Source of the DNA: a virus
Strand: one strand, 5' to 3'
DNA length: 39,543 nucleotides
IMG/VR virus record: IMGVR_UViG_3300032829_000023
Coordinates: 1-39,543 of that record
Shown: positions 13,008 to 21,686 of the stretch, piece by piece
Layout: each line of letters starts with the position of its first letter
Position numbering within the stretch: the stretch's first letter is position 1
Translations under genes and position numbers: made by a program
Notes under the pieces: generated by a model
Told to the model about the DNA's origin: nothing
What the model saw: only the letters and a program-made list of their open reading frames with translations
The model's database searches: none

Positions 13008-15701
13008 TTAGCTCTCCTCATCTCCGGTCGAGATTCGCTGGGCTCCGGTCTGGGCCCGCTTCGCAACCGATAGCTTCTGCATTCCCTTGCTCTTGGGCTG
13101 CGGCGGCGCCGGAGGCGGAGCAAGGGCCGCCTGCGTAAGTGCGATTCGCTGCGGGTCCTCTCGGCCATCTACGTCTCCTCCGATGAGCCGAGCGATCTGG
13201 ATCTTCTGCCTGAACGGGACCTCTTTCGCCTCCGCGGCCGCGCCCATGACCTTGGTCACCATCCGCGAGTAGAGCGTAGGGTATAGGGTCTGGAGCGCCT
13301 CGACGTGTTCCTTCGAGAGCGTTCCGTCCGTGGCGTGTTTCAAGACCGAGACCGGATCCGTGGCCGCCTCATAGTACCGCTCGTACTTGGCGATCTCCGC
13401 CTGCGACGGCTGGGTTGTCGCTCCGAGCGGGCCCCGCTTCTGGATCACCGGCATCTTGCTCTGGAGGAAGTTCGCGACCTTCGCAGTGGTGATCTGGAGA
13501 CCTTGAGCGGTGTTCGGCGCGTGGTCTGCCCAATCCTTCGTCTGCTGCGTCAGCCGGTCGTGGAGATTCTTCGGATCCGCAAGCTGGTTGATCTGGGCGA
13601 CGTGCGAGCCGAAGTCAGCAGCCCTTGCCGCTGCGGTCTTGGGGCCCGAATCCGTCAGGTTCGTGACCAGCGTTCCGAGGCTAGCCCGGGAGGCATACTT
13701 GGTCCCTGTTGCCACTCCCTTGGCAGCGATGTTTAGGTGCTCGCCCACGTCGTTCACCATGCGATTCAGACGAGAAAGCGAACCGATCATCTTCGGCACG
13801 TTCTTGACATCCCGGATGATCCCGAGTCCGGTTTTGATCGCTCCGTAGATACCCGCCACCGGAGCCAGAGGACCAGCGAAGGGAGCGGCAGCCATGAGAC
13901 CGATCCCCTCTCCCGTTCCTCCTGCGGTCGCCAGCTTGGGGATGAGGGGACTCGCCCCGCCCCTCGGGAAACCTTCCCCGAGGCTGTTCACGAGCCGCGT
14001 CGCCTGCGCCTGTTTGGCGGTTCTCTGCGCAAGCGCCGCTGACTTGTTCACCAGATCCGTTAGGCCCTGGACATCGAAGTCCGCCGTCGGGACGTGGGCA
14101 TAGGAGTCCTGCATGCCCTGCAGGTAGTTCCTCGCCGCTTCGTGGAAGTCTCCCAGCCGATCCATGATCCGCGTCGAGGCCGGATCGCCCATCTGGTTGA
14201 TCATCGTCCGAAGGGCGCGGGGATTGACCTCCATCGACTCCGTGCCGCCCTCGAAAACCTTGGTGAGGATGTTGGACTTGAGCGGCCCCAGGTTCCCCTT
14301 CGTGAGCCCCTTTAGCGAGTCGATATAGGCAGACTGCAGACCGTCAAGCTTGGCCTGCTGGACGGCAACCGGGCCCCAAGAGCTCTCGTCGGTGATGGCT
14401 TCCTTGATGGCGTCCCGGACACTACGTACAATCGGAATGGTCTCCCGCTCCTTGAACGGAAGGTCGGCGAAGGACTTGGCTCCCTTCCCGGCGTAGGCGT
14501 AGGAGTCAACTTGCTTTCGCGCCTGGCGCAGTTCATTGAAAATCTGCACAGCATCGCCGTTATCAGTGCGAGATTCGAAACCATCACGGATCTCCTGCAG
14601 CTTGGCTGCGTATCCGACCTCACGCAAATCCGGGTCCGACCGGATCTGGGCGATGGCCTCATCGAACTTGTTCAGGACCCCTTCCCGGGATGAGAGAGGC
14701 GACAGGTTCCACGGGCTTTGGGCCCGGATGGAATCCTCGATCTCCTGGGGACGAGCGACCCGCTCCAGCTTCTTGCTGGCCTCCGCGACCTTGTTGGCCG
14801 AGTCTGCGACAGCCTGCCCCATGTCCGTCTGGAGCGAGGCGATCTCCTTGGGGTTCTTGAATGCCTCGTTCAGGGCGGTCTGAGCTTCCCGGATGGTGCC
14901 AGCGTCGCCTACCCCAAGCCGCTCTGCGAGCTCCGGGTAAAGGTCCTGCGCCTTCTGGGCGCCCTTCTGGACGGCCCCCCAAGCGCCTCTGATGGCCGCT
15001 GGGACCGCTTCCTCGGCCGCCCCGCCCAAACCTCCGAGAGTGCCTCCTAGCGCCGCTCCTAGGCCACCGTGGGCGATCAGGGAGTCTACGGTGAGCTTGT
15101 GATCCCCTATCGCTCCCTCGTGGATGTCCTGGCCTAGACCGTAGAGGAGGCCTTCGGCACTAGCCCCTACGGCGCTAGTCGCAGCCTTGACCCCGATACG
15201 CCCCGCCAGGGATGTGGCCTCCGGCAGCAGCTTTTCGGCCGCTCCGGTGACCCCTTTGCCTAGAGCGGTGGCAAGGCCGGGTCCGGTGAGCTTGGCCGCG
15301 CCGCGGATGGCTCCCTGTGCTGCCGCCTCCTCCGGGGCGGCCGCGCCCATGGTGGCAAGAACGGGCCCGGCGATGCCTGCGACCGTTCCGAGTCCACTGG
15401 CGACGGGGTTGTACTTCTCCCGGAGCGCCATGGCCTCGGGGGTGGACAGCCCAGCCGCTCGCTCGAGCCAGTCAGAGGCACCGAATGTCAGGGCCCCCGC
15501 CGCGTGCTCTGCGAAGGCTCCCGCGGCCTGCCCGGTCGTGCCGTACTGCGCCTTGAGGCTCTGTTCCTTCTGCCAGTCTTGGACCTGTTGCGGAGAGGCA
15601 GGCTTGTAGCCGACTCCCAGCATATCGCCGACGCTATCCGCGGGAACCGGGGTTAGGTTCCCAGCGTCGTCCATCATGAGCTGTGGAGGGGTCCCGCTCA
15701 C
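13008..15701 (-). CDS. Large internal virion / DNA-ejection protein (897 aa)
   Basis: GTG at 15701 in a GTGA overlap with the preceding gene. The protein has a long Gly/Ala-rich hydrophobic region (about residues 70-260, for example GLGTVAGIAGPVLATMGAAA), a large helical middle, and another hydrophobic patch (MAAAPFAGPLAPVAGIYGAI, about residue 620) before a charged helical end. In podoviruses, big proteins of this composition, encoded after the nozzle gene, are stored in the capsid and form the channel for genome entry. No lytic transglycosylase motif was recognised. The name rests on size, composition and position. Confidence 0.7.
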   Translation of the reverse strand: MSGTPPQLMMDDAGNLTPVPADSVGDMLGVGYKPASPQQVQDWQKEQSLKAQYGTTGQAAGAFAEHAAGALTFGASDWLERAAGLSTPEAMALREKYNPVASGLGTVAGIAGPVLATMGAAAPEEAAAQGAIRGAAKLTGPGLATALGKGVTGAAEKLLPEATSLAGRIGVKAATSAVGASAEGLLYGLGQDIHEGAIGDHKLTVDSLIAHGGLGAALGGTLGGLGGAAEEAVPAAIRGAWGAVQKGAQKAQDLYPELAERLGVGDAGTIREAQTALNEAFKNPKEIASLQTDMGQAVADSANKVAEASKKLERVARPQEIEDSIRAQSPWNLSPLSSREGVLNKFDEAIAQIRSDPDLREVGYAAKLQEIRDGFESRTDNGDAVQIFNELRQARKQVDSYAYAGKGAKSFADLPFKERETIPIVRSVRDAIKEAITDESSWGPVAVQQAKLDGLQSAYIDSLKGLTKGNLGPLKSNILTKVFEGGTESMEVNPRALRTMINQMGDPASTRIMDRLGDFHEAARNYLQGMQDSYAHVPTADFDVQGLTDLVNKSAALAQRTAKQAQATRLVNSLGEGFPRGGASPLIPKLATAGGTGEGIGLMAAAPFAGPLAPVAGIYGAIKTGLGIIRDVKNVPKMIGSLSRLNRMVNDVGEHLNIAAKGVATGTKYASRASLGTLVTNLTDSGPKTAAARAADFGSHVAQINQLADPKNLHDRLTQQTKDWADHAPNTAQGLQITTAKVANFLQSKMPVIQKRGPLGATTQPSQAEIAKYERYYEAATDPVSVLKHATDGTLSKEHVEALQTLYPTLYSRMVTKVMGAAAEAKEVPFRQKIQIARLIGGDVDGREDPQRIALTQAALAPPPAPPQPKSKGMQKLSVAKRAQTGAQRISTGDEES

Positions 15702-17401
15702 TGAGGACGACCTCCGGTGTGCGCCATGAGGGCGATCATCCGCTCTCTAGCAAGGGACTGGATGAGTTCCTGGGTCTTGGCCTTCTGCAGTTCAGGGCGC
15801 AGCGTGTTGATGGAGCCGATCTGGTTCTTGTAGAACTCGATCTTCTGGTCGTTCAGCGGACCACCTCTGCTCTTGCCCAGGGCGAGCAACTTGCCCGCAG
15901 CCCTGTCGCGCGCCTCGTTCCCGAGGATGGCTTCCTGGCCCAGAGGGTTCTTGAGACCGGGCTCCGGGAGCTTCTGGAGCTCCGACACGACATCGTTGAT
16001 GCCTTGGTCGAGCGTATCGAACTGGCTCGCCTCCTCGGGACTCGTAAATGCCCGGTAGCCTCCGGTGGCGGGATTCCGACGAATCGGCCTGCCAGAGAAG
16101 AGGGCCTCTTCTCGGGTGAGATCCTGGCCGTTGTCGATCTTGTCCTGAATCGAGAACCGAGGCCCAATCATCCCCGCCTGCCAGTTCAGCATGCGGGTCT
16201 GAGCGTTCGCCTCTGCGGCCTGGGCACTTCTGAGTGCGATCTCGGACGTGGCCGATTTTGCGCTCATAAGATACTTCTCAGCCTCTGCGTTCGCGTTGGC
16301 CTGATCGACCGGGCTCCCATACTTGTAGGCTGCGTTCTTGAGCATCCCGGTCGCCACCGCCTGCCCATGAGCCATGGCGAGTTGGGTGGCATCGTCTATC
16401 GAATGTCCGGCCTGGATCGCATCCGATAGGAGGCTTCGCTTCAGGCCCAGATTCGCTTTCTGCGCGTCGATGTCCCGAGCGATGGCGTTGTTGACCGACT
16501 CGGCCACGTAGTTGGGCGTGCCGGTCATGCTGGAGCCCATCGCGCCGAGTCCCATGGCGATGGAGGTGCCAATTAGTTGACCTGTGTTCTTGTTGTGCCA
16601 GTATTGGTTCGGGTCGATGGAGCCGTTTGCGACGCCGTTGTAAGCTGCCTCCATCCGCGTGTTCCATGAGTCGCGCATCGCAGAGGCGCGGGCAAAGATC
16701 CGATTCTGGTAGTCATTGGCCGCCTGCTGGGCCTGTGCCATCTGCGCATCGAAAGCCGCCTGAGCCGAACCTGCTGTCCGAATGGCCTGCGCACCTTCGT
16801 TCGCGGCCTCGTTGGCACCCTTCGTCGCGCCGCCGCCTCCGCCGCCCGGAATCCTCGGCACGCTAAACGTATCGGGAGACTTGGGCGCCGGAGCAGGCGC
16901 TGCGGCCTGTGTCGCCGCAGGGGCAACCGCTGGCCCCGCCGATCCTGCTCCCGGGGGAGGAAGCGCAGGGACGACAAGTGGAGTCTTCCCGGTTGCAATG
17001 TCTGTAGCTGCGGCTACCGGAGAGACCGGATACATCCCGCCCTCTCGCGCCGCCCCTACACCAGCGGCCACGGCGGGACTACCTAGACTCGGCACCACGC
17101 TTGCCGCAGGCCCGGCCCCTGCGATATCCGCAAGGCTGATCTGTCTACCACCCCATGGAGCGTTCGGATCGTAGCCCGCGGCAGGCGTCTCTGCCATGGC
17201 TGCAGAGGGAGGAATCGGATCCATTGTCGGATCGTAGACTTCTGTTCCCTCCGCGGCCTTGAGTACCTCTCCGCCCTTCGCCATGCTGGCGATCTTTTCC
17301 TGCAGGCGAGGGGACAGGCCCTTCTTGGCGACCTTGAACTGCCCCTTCTCGTCCTGGGCGACCCAGTGATCGGGTTCCTCTTTCAAGACCTTGTAGCTCA
17401 C
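15698..17401 (-). CDS. Internal virion protein (567 aa), probable ejection component
   Basis: GTG at 17401 in a GTGA overlap. The first 45 residues form a small charged domain (SYKVLKEEPDHWVAQDEKGQ, then GLSPRLQEKIASMAKGGEVL). A long Pro/Ala/Gly-rich low-complexity stretch follows (about residues 60-210), then a helical C-terminal half with many Ala, Gln and Asn. It is the second of three consecutive overlapping genes of this kind between the tail nozzle and the lysin, the usual place for ejection proteins. Confidence 0.65.
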   Translation of the reverse strand: MSYKVLKEEPDHWVAQDEKGQFKVAKKGLSPRLQEKIASMAKGGEVLKAAEGTEVYDPTMDPIPPSAAMAETPAAGYDPNAPWGGRQISLADIAGAGPAASVVPSLGSPAVAAGVGAAREGGMYPVSPVAAATDIATGKTPLVVPALPPPGAGSAGPAVAPAATQAAAPAPAPKSPDTFSVPRIPGGGGGGATKGANEAANEGAQAIRTAGSAQAAFDAQMAQAQQAANDYQNRIFARASAMRDSWNTRMEAAYNGVANGSIDPNQYWHNKNTGQLIGTSIAMGLGAMGSSMTGTPNYVAESVNNAIARDIDAQKANLGLKRSLLSDAIQAGHSIDDATQLAMAHGQAVATGMLKNAAYKYGSPVDQANANAEAEKYLMSAKSATSEIALRSAQAAEANAQTRMLNWQAGMIGPRFSIQDKIDNGQDLTREEALFSGRPIRRNPATGGYRAFTSPEEASQFDTLDQGINDVVSELQKLPEPGLKNPLGQEAILGNEARDRAAGKLLALGKSRGGPLNDQKIEFYKNQIGSINTLRPELQKAKTQELIQSLARERMIALMAHTGGRPQ

Positions 17402-18321
17402 GCCTCGCCCCCCTTCCAGCGCTTGAGGGCCTCACCTAGTCGCTTGTGGGCAGCCAGGATCGAGTTAAAGTCGGCCTTGTCAGGCTTGCCCCCGTTCTTC
17501 TTGAGCGCCTCCACGAAGGCTGCAGCGCGCTCCGGGGCATCTTCGGCTTGGGCGACCGTGCGGGGAAGGACGATCTCTCCGGGGGAAAGCATCGCCTTGA
17601 CCTTGTCGTTTTCGGGCGAGTCCCCGGCAACGTCTGCCCTGCCGCCCACCTCCATGCCCTGGCTGGCGAAGGGAGCTCCACTGCCGCCACCGTAGCCGCT
17701 GAAGTCTCCACCCGCAACGGTGCTGTTCCCCTCGCTCCCGCCAGTCAGACCCCCCGCGGGCGACTGATTGACCAGAGGCGTCAGCGTGTTTCCGAGGAAG
17801 TTCAGACCCGCGCCGGCTTCCTGGGCTCCTAGCTGGGCGCCGCCGAGCTGGGTCGCCTGCGTGCTCTGCTGGTAGCCCAGGGTCGGATTGATGGCTGCCG
17901 ACTGGAGCTGGCCCAACATCTGCTCCTGACCCAGCTTCTCCTTCATCGCAGCCAGCGCAGCCCCACCCGCTCCCGTCCCTGCCGCAGTTGCACCGCCCTG
18001 GGCAATGAGTTGGGCCATCGCGGCAGGGGAGAGGCCCTTCATCCCGCCGACCTCGCTCGCCACGGCGCTCTTGGACTGAGCGAGAGCGTTCGCGAACTCC
18101 TGCTGTGCGATGTCCGGCTTATTGCCCTGAATCTGGGCCATCAAGTCGCCCTGGAGCTCCTGATTTCCCTGCAGGGCCCCGGTCGTGTACTGCTGGTATT
18201 GCTTGGGGTCGTAGGAGGGGACCTTGCCGAAGACGTTGTTGCTCAGCCCTTTGGCGAGACCGCCCAGGGGGCCACCCATGAGGTTACCGAGACCGGAGCT
18301 AATATTGCTGACGACGCTCAT
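17398..18321 (-). CDS. Internal virion protein (307 aa), Gly/Gln/Ala-rich
   Basis: ATGA overlap with the GNAT-like gene. It begins with a hydrophobic Gly-rich helix (GLGNLMGGPLGGLAKGLSNN), continues Gln/Ala-rich, and has the stretch KVKAMLSPGEIVLPRTVAQA near residue 245. The LSPGE-I-V-P motif is recurrent in phage tail and internal virion proteins. The C-terminus is basic and helical. First of the three ejection-type genes, so probably virion-internal. Confidence 0.65.
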   Translation of the reverse strand: MSVVSNISSGLGNLMGGPLGGLAKGLSNNVFGKVPSYDPKQYQQYTTGALQGNQELQGDLMAQIQGNKPDIAQQEFANALAQSKSAVASEVGGMKGLSPAAMAQLIAQGGATAAGTGAGGAALAAMKEKLGQEQMLGQLQSAAINPTLGYQQSTQATQLGGAQLGAQEAGAGLNFLGNTLTPLVNQSPAGGLTGGSEGNSTVAGGDFSGYGGGSGAPFASQGMEVGGRADVAGDSPENDKVKAMLSPGEIVLPRTVAQAEDAPERAAAFVEALKKNGGKPDKADFNSILAAHKRLGEALKRWKGGEA

Positions 18322-18692
18322 AGATCCTTCACACAGGTGATGGAGGTCCCGACCGGACTGAATCCGTGCCGGTTACAAAGCCAGCGAGAGATGGACGGGA
18401 GAGCCAAAGCCACGATCCGCTTGAATCCGAGTTCGCGGGCGAACTCCACAGCGCGCCCCTCGAGTAGCGTCAAGGCTTCCTTGCGCGTGGCCCATGGGGC
18501 TTCGGGGTTCGTGACCCAGCCATCGAGGGCCGCGAGATCCGAATCCGTCTCGTAGACGAACCCCGCGGCGACTCCCGGAACGATGAAGCCCATCGTGGGA
18601 AGGGCAGAGAGGGGAATGTCTCCCTTGCCGTGGGCCCGGTGCCAGCGGTTCAGCTCGGGGAGATCCCCATTCTCGAATCGTCGGCTATCCAC
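18318..18692 (-). CDS. GNAT-like acetyltransferase (124 aa), T7 gp13-like position
   Basis: The start is a GTG at 18690-18692, which overlaps the upstream TAG. Longer in-frame starts would run deep into the tail gene. It shows a short GNAT pattern: LSALPTMGFIVPGVAAGFVY (strands), then TRKEALTLLEGRAVEFAREL (cofactor-binding helix region) and FKRIVALALPSISRWLCNRH followed by GF. Small GNAT-like proteins (for example T7 gp13 types) sit near tail and ejection genes in many podoviruses; their substrate is not known. The ribosome site is weak and translation is probably coupled. Confidence 0.7.
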   Translation of the reverse strand: MDSRRFENGDLPELNRWHRAHGKGDIPLSALPTMGFIVPGVAAGFVYETDSDLAALDGWVTNPEAPWATRKEALTLLEGRAVEFARELGFKRIVALALPSISRWLCNRHGFSPVGTSITCVKDL

Positions 18693-21684
18693 TGGATGCC
18701 GTCGGGGGCAGCTTGAATAGACCACGCTTGATCGCGAAATAGAAGCCCAGGGCAGAGAGGTCAAAACTTTCGCCCGTCGTTGCGCTATCCGTGATGGAAA
18801 CCTGGAGACTCTGGCACTTCTGGATGGAGGGATACACCTGGAACTGGAAGGGCGTACCTCCGGTGATGGTGTCCGTCTGGAACGTGGATCCACTGTAGTC
18901 CCGGGCCAGGGTAACGACCATGCTGGACGTGCTCTTGAAGTCGCCCAGGATCTGCATGCGGTAGACCCGCTGCCATCCCTCGGGGCCAGCGACCTGCAGC
19001 CAGGAAGTCTTGACGCTCAAGGCGTAAGCGGTCGTCCCGAGGTCAAGGAACGTCCCCGGAGTCTCCTGGATGACGAGGCCGGTCGTGGTCAGCCCTACCC
19101 AGACCCCGTTCCAGACCGTCTCGTCGGCCAGCGTCATCGCGGCGGTGGTGGAGTTCCAGACCGACCACTGCCGATAGTGGTAGTCGTAGACGAAGACGCT
19201 CCCGACCGACCCGCTGGTGAATCGAACCTGAGTGGTGTTGGGCGCGAGAACCGCGGCGGTGATGGGGTTGGAGGTCCAGATCGCGAGGTTCTCGAGCTCT
19301 CCGCCGATGTAACTTTCGGCCAATCCACGGGAGATGAGGAAGATCCCCTTCGTGCTCTGGTAGAACATCCCGAGCGAGGTCGTCACGACCGAGGACGGGC
19401 AAGAGCAGCCAGAGGACTGATTCACCACGAGAGGCGTGGAAAAGTCGTTGTTCGAGCCATCCGGCGCCGGCCCGGTCCCGGTCATGTAATACCAGGTGTC
19501 CGGCTTTCCGATCATGAGCTTGTCATCGAGTACGCCCAGAGCAGTGACCGTTCCGTCCAGGCCATCGAGCGACTGGTAAAGCAGATCCGAGAACTCCACG
19601 GGCTGAACGGAGCCGGGCCCGATCACCATCTGCTTGGAGTACCAGAGCTGGTTCGTGTACTCCGTCGAGACCGCAATCAGCCGGTTCTTGAACACGGCCA
19701 GCGCCCCGCAGGGAGGACACGGCATGTCATAGACGGCTGACTGTGTATAAAGCGGTACGTTCGCGGAGATGTTGGCGTCCGAGACCGTGTCCGTGTACGT
19801 GTAAAGGATGTCCACGGTCGGATCGTTGGCCGCCGAGCCGCTGAGTGTCCACGTTCCCTGGTTGACCTGCGTCCGGTAGAAGCAAATCCGGACGTTGCTT
19901 TTCATCGTGTTCCGCAACATCGGAACCCAGATTTGCACGGAGTTGCTGGTCCCGGGCCCCGTGGTCGTGACCGTCGTGAAAGCAGGGGCCGAGCGATGAA
20001 CCGCCCCGTTTGCATCGATCCACTCGTACGTGACCGCGTACTGATAGATGCCCGTGGACAGGAATCCGCCAGAGTTCGAGGGCGTCGCTCCGAGAATCAC
20101 GGGCGGATAGTGAAAGCCCTGCTCCGCCAAGGTCTGCCCGTCGTATTCCCAGAGCACCCCACCGTTCAGGAACAGGCTCTTGCCAAGGTTCGCGCTCTGC
20201 CAGCCCTGGGTCACGTTGGCAAAGTCCACCGTTGCGATGTCGTAGGCCGCGTTCGACGCCGTGGTGATGTTCGTTATTAGGTTGGGCTGCCGAACCCAGA
20301 TCGGGAACTTCGCCACCGATGCACTCGGGAGCGACATCTGCCCAGGCACGGGGTTGAAGCCCGCTCCCGTCTCGAGGACCCAGATGATGCCTCCGTCCTC
20401 TTGGGCGATCCGGGCCACGATGAGAGGAGCCACGGCGGACCCGAACAGCGCGACGATGAAATACATGCTTCCGGGCTGATTGGCCGTGGAGGCCGAACTG
20501 AACCCGGAGGTGGCCGCCAAGGCGTAGTTATAGTTCCCGATCGTGACCGGAGAGGAAAGGAGCGCAAACCCTCGATCCCTGCGCAGGAGCGCGGATGTCC
20601 CTGACGTGAACGAATAAGATCCCGTATACGCCAGGAACATATTGCTGAACGGGTTGATGTTGATCGACTGGACGGACCAGTAGAGCACTCCCGTGTTGTT
20701 GTAGGAGTTCCCGGTGAAGGTCACGGAAGCATCGGCCGCGTTCGTCGTGTTGTCGGCTACGACCGGAGCCCAGGACGCGCCCAGCGCAGAGGTGAAGCCA
20801 GCATAGGCGAGCTGGTAGGCCGCGTTTAGGTAGGAATAACCTACGACACAGCCCCCGTTCCCGCTATCAAAGACCACCCCGATTCCGTGCGCCTGCGCCG
20901 TGGTCGTGATGTTTGCGCTCGTCACGACGAGGCCGCTGGTGATCTTGAAGACGATGATGTTCGTGGTCGAGGTGGCGAAGGCTCCGAAAGCGTAGGTGGG
21001 GAAGTTCGAGTTCGTGACGAGCGGTCCAGGCTTCGTGCATGCCGCGTTGATGACCGTGTTGCCGGAAACCGTCAGCGGACTGGACTGGAGGATGCTGGTT
21101 GCGGTCACTCCCTGTGCGCTGGTGTACCAGAGAATGATGAAATACGTTCCCAGCGCCACGACCCCGAAGACGGTCGCCTGACCCGTCGTGCTGAACTGAT
21201 TGGCCCCGATGGTTCCACCCGTTGCGGCGTCTTTCACTGTCCAGTAGACGTTGTGGATCGACGCGTTGAACGTGTACGCGGTGAATTCCAGGCCGTTGGC
21301 AGTGACGGAGAAGACACTACCCAGAACCGGGAGGTTCGTATCCGTGACTCCGGCTCGAACTCCAACGGAGCGGGTGACGAGGGCCGTCTGCAGCTTGCCG
21401 CGGGTCTCCCAGGCTGCCGATCCCGGGCTCCACGAGTAGAGAGAGTCCCCATCCGCCGTCAAGAGGTCGCTGTTCAGCGACCCGATCCACTTTCCGGTGT
21501 TCAGCGCACTGATCGCACCTGCCCCGATGGCTGCCGAGGTCCCGTTCCGCTTGCGCATCATCTGCCCGGTCGTGAACTGCGCATTCTGGCAGGTCACGAG
21601 CTGGCCGGGGACGAGCTGCTTGGGGTCCGTCTTGCTATCGACGCCCCTAGCGAACGGAAAGAAGGCTGTTTGCTTATCGAGCAT
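18685..21684 (-). CDS. Large tail tubular / nozzle-like protein (999 aa)
   Basis: ATG at 21684 is used, 3 nt after the upstream stop. It starts MLDKQTAFFPFARGVDSKTD, close to the FxxGV(D/N)-x-K pattern seen in podovirus gp12/nozzle-type proteins, and continues KQLVPGQLVTCQNAQFTTGQ with a KRNG loop. The rest is strand-rich with repeated Ser/Thr/Gly blades and PPCGALAVFKNRLIAVSTEY in the middle, consistent with a beta-propeller-like barrel. The role would be the tip of the short tail. It is clearly longer than T7 gp12 (about 794 aa). Confidence 0.78.
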   Translation of the reverse strand: MLDKQTAFFPFARGVDSKTDPKQLVPGQLVTCQNAQFTTGQMMRKRNGTSAAIGAGAISALNTGKWIGSLNSDLLTADGDSLYSWSPGSAAWETRGKLQTALVTRSVGVRAGVTDTNLPVLGSVFSVTANGLEFTAYTFNASIHNVYWTVKDAATGGTIGANQFSTTGQATVFGVVALGTYFIILWYTSAQGVTATSILQSSPLTVSGNTVINAACTKPGPLVTNSNFPTYAFGAFATSTTNIIVFKITSGLVVTSANITTTAQAHGIGVVFDSGNGGCVVGYSYLNAAYQLAYAGFTSALGASWAPVVADNTTNAADASVTFTGNSYNNTGVLYWSVQSININPFSNMFLAYTGSYSFTSGTSALLRRDRGFALLSSPVTIGNYNYALAATSGFSSASTANQPGSMYFIVALFGSAVAPLIVARIAQEDGGIIWVLETGAGFNPVPGQMSLPSASVAKFPIWVRQPNLITNITTASNAAYDIATVDFANVTQGWQSANLGKSLFLNGGVLWEYDGQTLAEQGFHYPPVILGATPSNSGGFLSTGIYQYAVTYEWIDANGAVHRSAPAFTTVTTTGPGTSNSVQIWVPMLRNTMKSNVRICFYRTQVNQGTWTLSGSAANDPTVDILYTYTDTVSDANISANVPLYTQSAVYDMPCPPCGALAVFKNRLIAVSTEYTNQLWYSKQMVIGPGSVQPVEFSDLLYQSLDGLDGTVTALGVLDDKLMIGKPDTWYYMTGTGPAPDGSNNDFSTPLVVNQSSGCSCPSSVVTTSLGMFYQSTKGIFLISRGLAESYIGGELENLAIWTSNPITAAVLAPNTTQVRFTSGSVGSVFVYDYHYRQWSVWNSTTAAMTLADETVWNGVWVGLTTTGLVIQETPGTFLDLGTTAYALSVKTSWLQVAGPEGWQRVYRMQILGDFKSTSSMVVTLARDYSGSTFQTDTITGGTPFQFQVYPSIQKCQSLQVSITDSATTGESFDLSALGFYFAIKRGLFKLPPTASSG

Positions 21685-21686
21685 GG

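Noticed and set aside
15683-16429. 248-codon plus-strand frame opposite the internal virion protein
   Set aside because: Antisense shadow with no start signal or family.
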